Below, piece by piece: positions 62,933-64,000 of a stretch of 64,000 bases of DNA (the first letter of the stretch is position 1; each line of letters starts with the position of its first letter). Location: the NCBI RefSeq assembly GCF_011799805.1, contig NZ_WXUB01000001.1, forward strand, positions 1,426,001 through 1,490,000, in the 5' to 3' direction. Below the pieces are notes generated by a model. That model had not been told where the DNA came from. It saw only the letters and a program-made list of their open reading frames with translations, and did not search any database. The DNA comes from Maribellus sediminis. Its GTDB lineage: Bacteria; Bacteroidota; Bacteroidia; Bacteroidales; Prolixibacteraceae. Position numbers and translations under genes: made by a program.

Positions 62933-63321
62933 ATTGTTCATAGTCTAGTTTAGTTAGATCAGAAAACTTATTGGTCTAATAGAGAAAAGGTAGTTTTAAT
63001 AAGTTTCGTAATCTTGTTCATTAAGGCAGGGCTAAGATAGTATAAAAATGGTTTAATCATTAATCATTTTTAAAAATTAATTAATATTTGTTAAAAAACT
63101 AATGGTGGTAGTTTGTAAGGTATTGATATTCAGTAATGGTGAAAATAACAATATGTTTTAGAAAACGTTTGCGGTTTTTCGAACATTGTCGGAATATATT
63201 TAAATCTGTTAGTTTTATGCTAAGTTGACAAAAGTCATGTAATTCATCAGGTAAATTGACGTATGGGAAATGCTTTGAGATTTTATTTAAATATTAAAAT
63301 AACTTACAGAAAATATTAAAA
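62933..63321. other. AT-rich spacer before the dehydrogenase gene
   Basis: No gene, repeat or convincing TAnnTTTG box was recognised. Confidence 0.5.
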
Positions 63322-64000
63322 ATGAAACAGGTTGTTCTAACAGGAATTAAAAAAATGGAGATGGTAGAGGTTGCAGCTCCAATAATCACTTCTGCTGATG
63401 AGGTAAAAATAAAATTAAAAGTTATTGGTGTATGCGGATCCGATATTCACTATTACTCGGAAGGAAGGATCGGAAGTCAGGTGGTAGAATTTCCTTTTCC
63501 TGTTGGGCATGAATGTTCAGGTGTGATTGTCGAAAAAGGGGAGAACGTTGATCATGTAAATATTGGTGATTTGGTTGTCGTCGATCCTTCAGTTTATTGC
63601 GGAGTATGCGACCAGTGTCTGGCAGGCAGACCACATACCTGTCGAAGTAATAAATTTTTAGGCTGCCCCGGTCAACTGGATGGCTGTTTGGGCGAATACA
63701 TCGTACTGCCAGGATTTACCTGCTTCCCGGTTACCGGAACTTTGAACCCTGTTCAGGCGGCACTTATCGAGCCACTCAGCATTGGCTTGTATGCTGTAAA
63801 ACTTGCAGCTTTGGCCAATAACAAACAAAGTGTAGCTATTTTCGGTGCCGGGCCAATTGGTTTAAGTATTCTGCTAAAATTGAAAGCTGATGGTGTTAAG
63901 AACATCGGCATGGTTGAACCCTTGGCTTATCGCCTTGAAAAAGCCCTGGAAATAGGAGCAGAGTATGGCATACAACCAAATATCGAAGATGTGGAAGCAA
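63322..64000 (+). CDS. Zinc-dependent alcohol/polyol dehydrogenase (truncated by window edge)
   Basis: The first 226 residues of a medium-chain dehydrogenase are present. It starts MKQVVLTGIKKMEMVEVAAP. The catalytic zinc region GVCGSDIHYYSEG and PFPVGHECSGVIV, the structural zinc cluster of Cys residues in VYCGVCDQCLAGRPHTC, and the nucleotide-binding GAGPIGLSILLKL are all visible. These fit the sorbitol/xylitol or threonine dehydrogenase branch, which oxidises a polyol with NAD. The 3' end lies beyond the window. Confidence 0.9.
   Translation, partial: MKQVVLTGIKKMEMVEVAAPIITSADEVKIKLKVIGVCGSDIHYYSEGRIGSQVVEFPFPVGHECSGVIVEKGENVDHVNIGDLVVVDPSVYCGVCDQCLAGRPHTCRSNKFLGCPGQLDGCLGEYIVLPGFTCFPVTGTLNPVQAALIEPLSIGLYAVKLAALANNKQSVAIFGAGPIGLSILLKLKADGVKNIGMVEPLAYRLEKALEIGAEYGIQPNIEDVEA

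Overview
The window looks like a chromosomal segment of a Bacteroidota bacterium, probably a marine or sediment member of the Bacteroidia near Marinilabiliales/Prolixibacteraceae; the order is an inference. The evidence is the protein families (TonB receptor with a carboxypeptidase-regulatory domain plus a DUF4249 lipoprotein, DUF3667, DUF4230, DUF4369, DUF5522, DUF5916, GH3-like acyl-adenylating enzyme, TGS-uridine kinase), paired LytS/LytTR regulators, several -7 boxes of the Bacteroidota type TAnnTTTG, and sulfatase and alpha-L-rhamnosidase genes typical of algal or plant glycan users. No rRNA, tRNA, CRISPR array, phage or intact insertion sequence was seen.

Layout: 1-114 is the 5' end of a membrane protein. 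750-2414 is a TGS-nucleoside kinase. 2989-4539 is a lone B12-type radical SAM gene lying between two diverged direct copies of a roughly 300 bp intergenic block. 5043-12586 is an RND efflux operon (adaptor, pump, TolC) followed by its own LytS kinase and LytTR regulator. 14016-17427 holds pta and ackA, followed by a hairpin-rich repeat element. 18127-21486 has a PfkB-type nucleoside kinase, a deoxynucleoside kinase and a GH3-family protein. 21784-24573 has CvpA, DUF3667, fmt and DUF5522. 25195-30099 is a rhamnosidase, sugar porter and secreted metallopeptidase locus. 30140-33246 holds MOSC, DnaJ/TerB, coaE and YbbR genes. 33353-37776 has the TonB receptor/DUF4249 pair and a DUF481 protein. 38062-44341 is a run of three secreted sulfatases, two of them tandem paralogs.

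44480-48192 is a cold-response cluster on the minus strand: a DEAD-box helicase, a cold-shock-domain protein, an RRM protein and a small CspA form one operon, and a second copy of the cold-shock-domain protein stands upstream as its own unit. Both units begin with the same conserved promoter-plus-leader of about 135 nt and end at near-identical hairpin terminators. I regard this as the best candidate for an undescribed system here: a shared cis-acting leader RNA joining two cold-shock transcription units.

48338-53126 holds lipoproteins, a beta-lactamase-fold protein that has lost its active-site motifs, and a second LytS/LytTR pair. 53407-58508 is a dicarboxylate-type symporter and a three-gene biotin-dependent acyl-CoA carboxylase operon. 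58879-62896 holds a DUF5916 outer-membrane protein and a MATE transporter. The window ends inside a zinc alcohol/polyol dehydrogenase.

Intergenic DNA is unusual: several families of degenerate 7-8 nt tandem repeats and perfect palindromes recur between genes.
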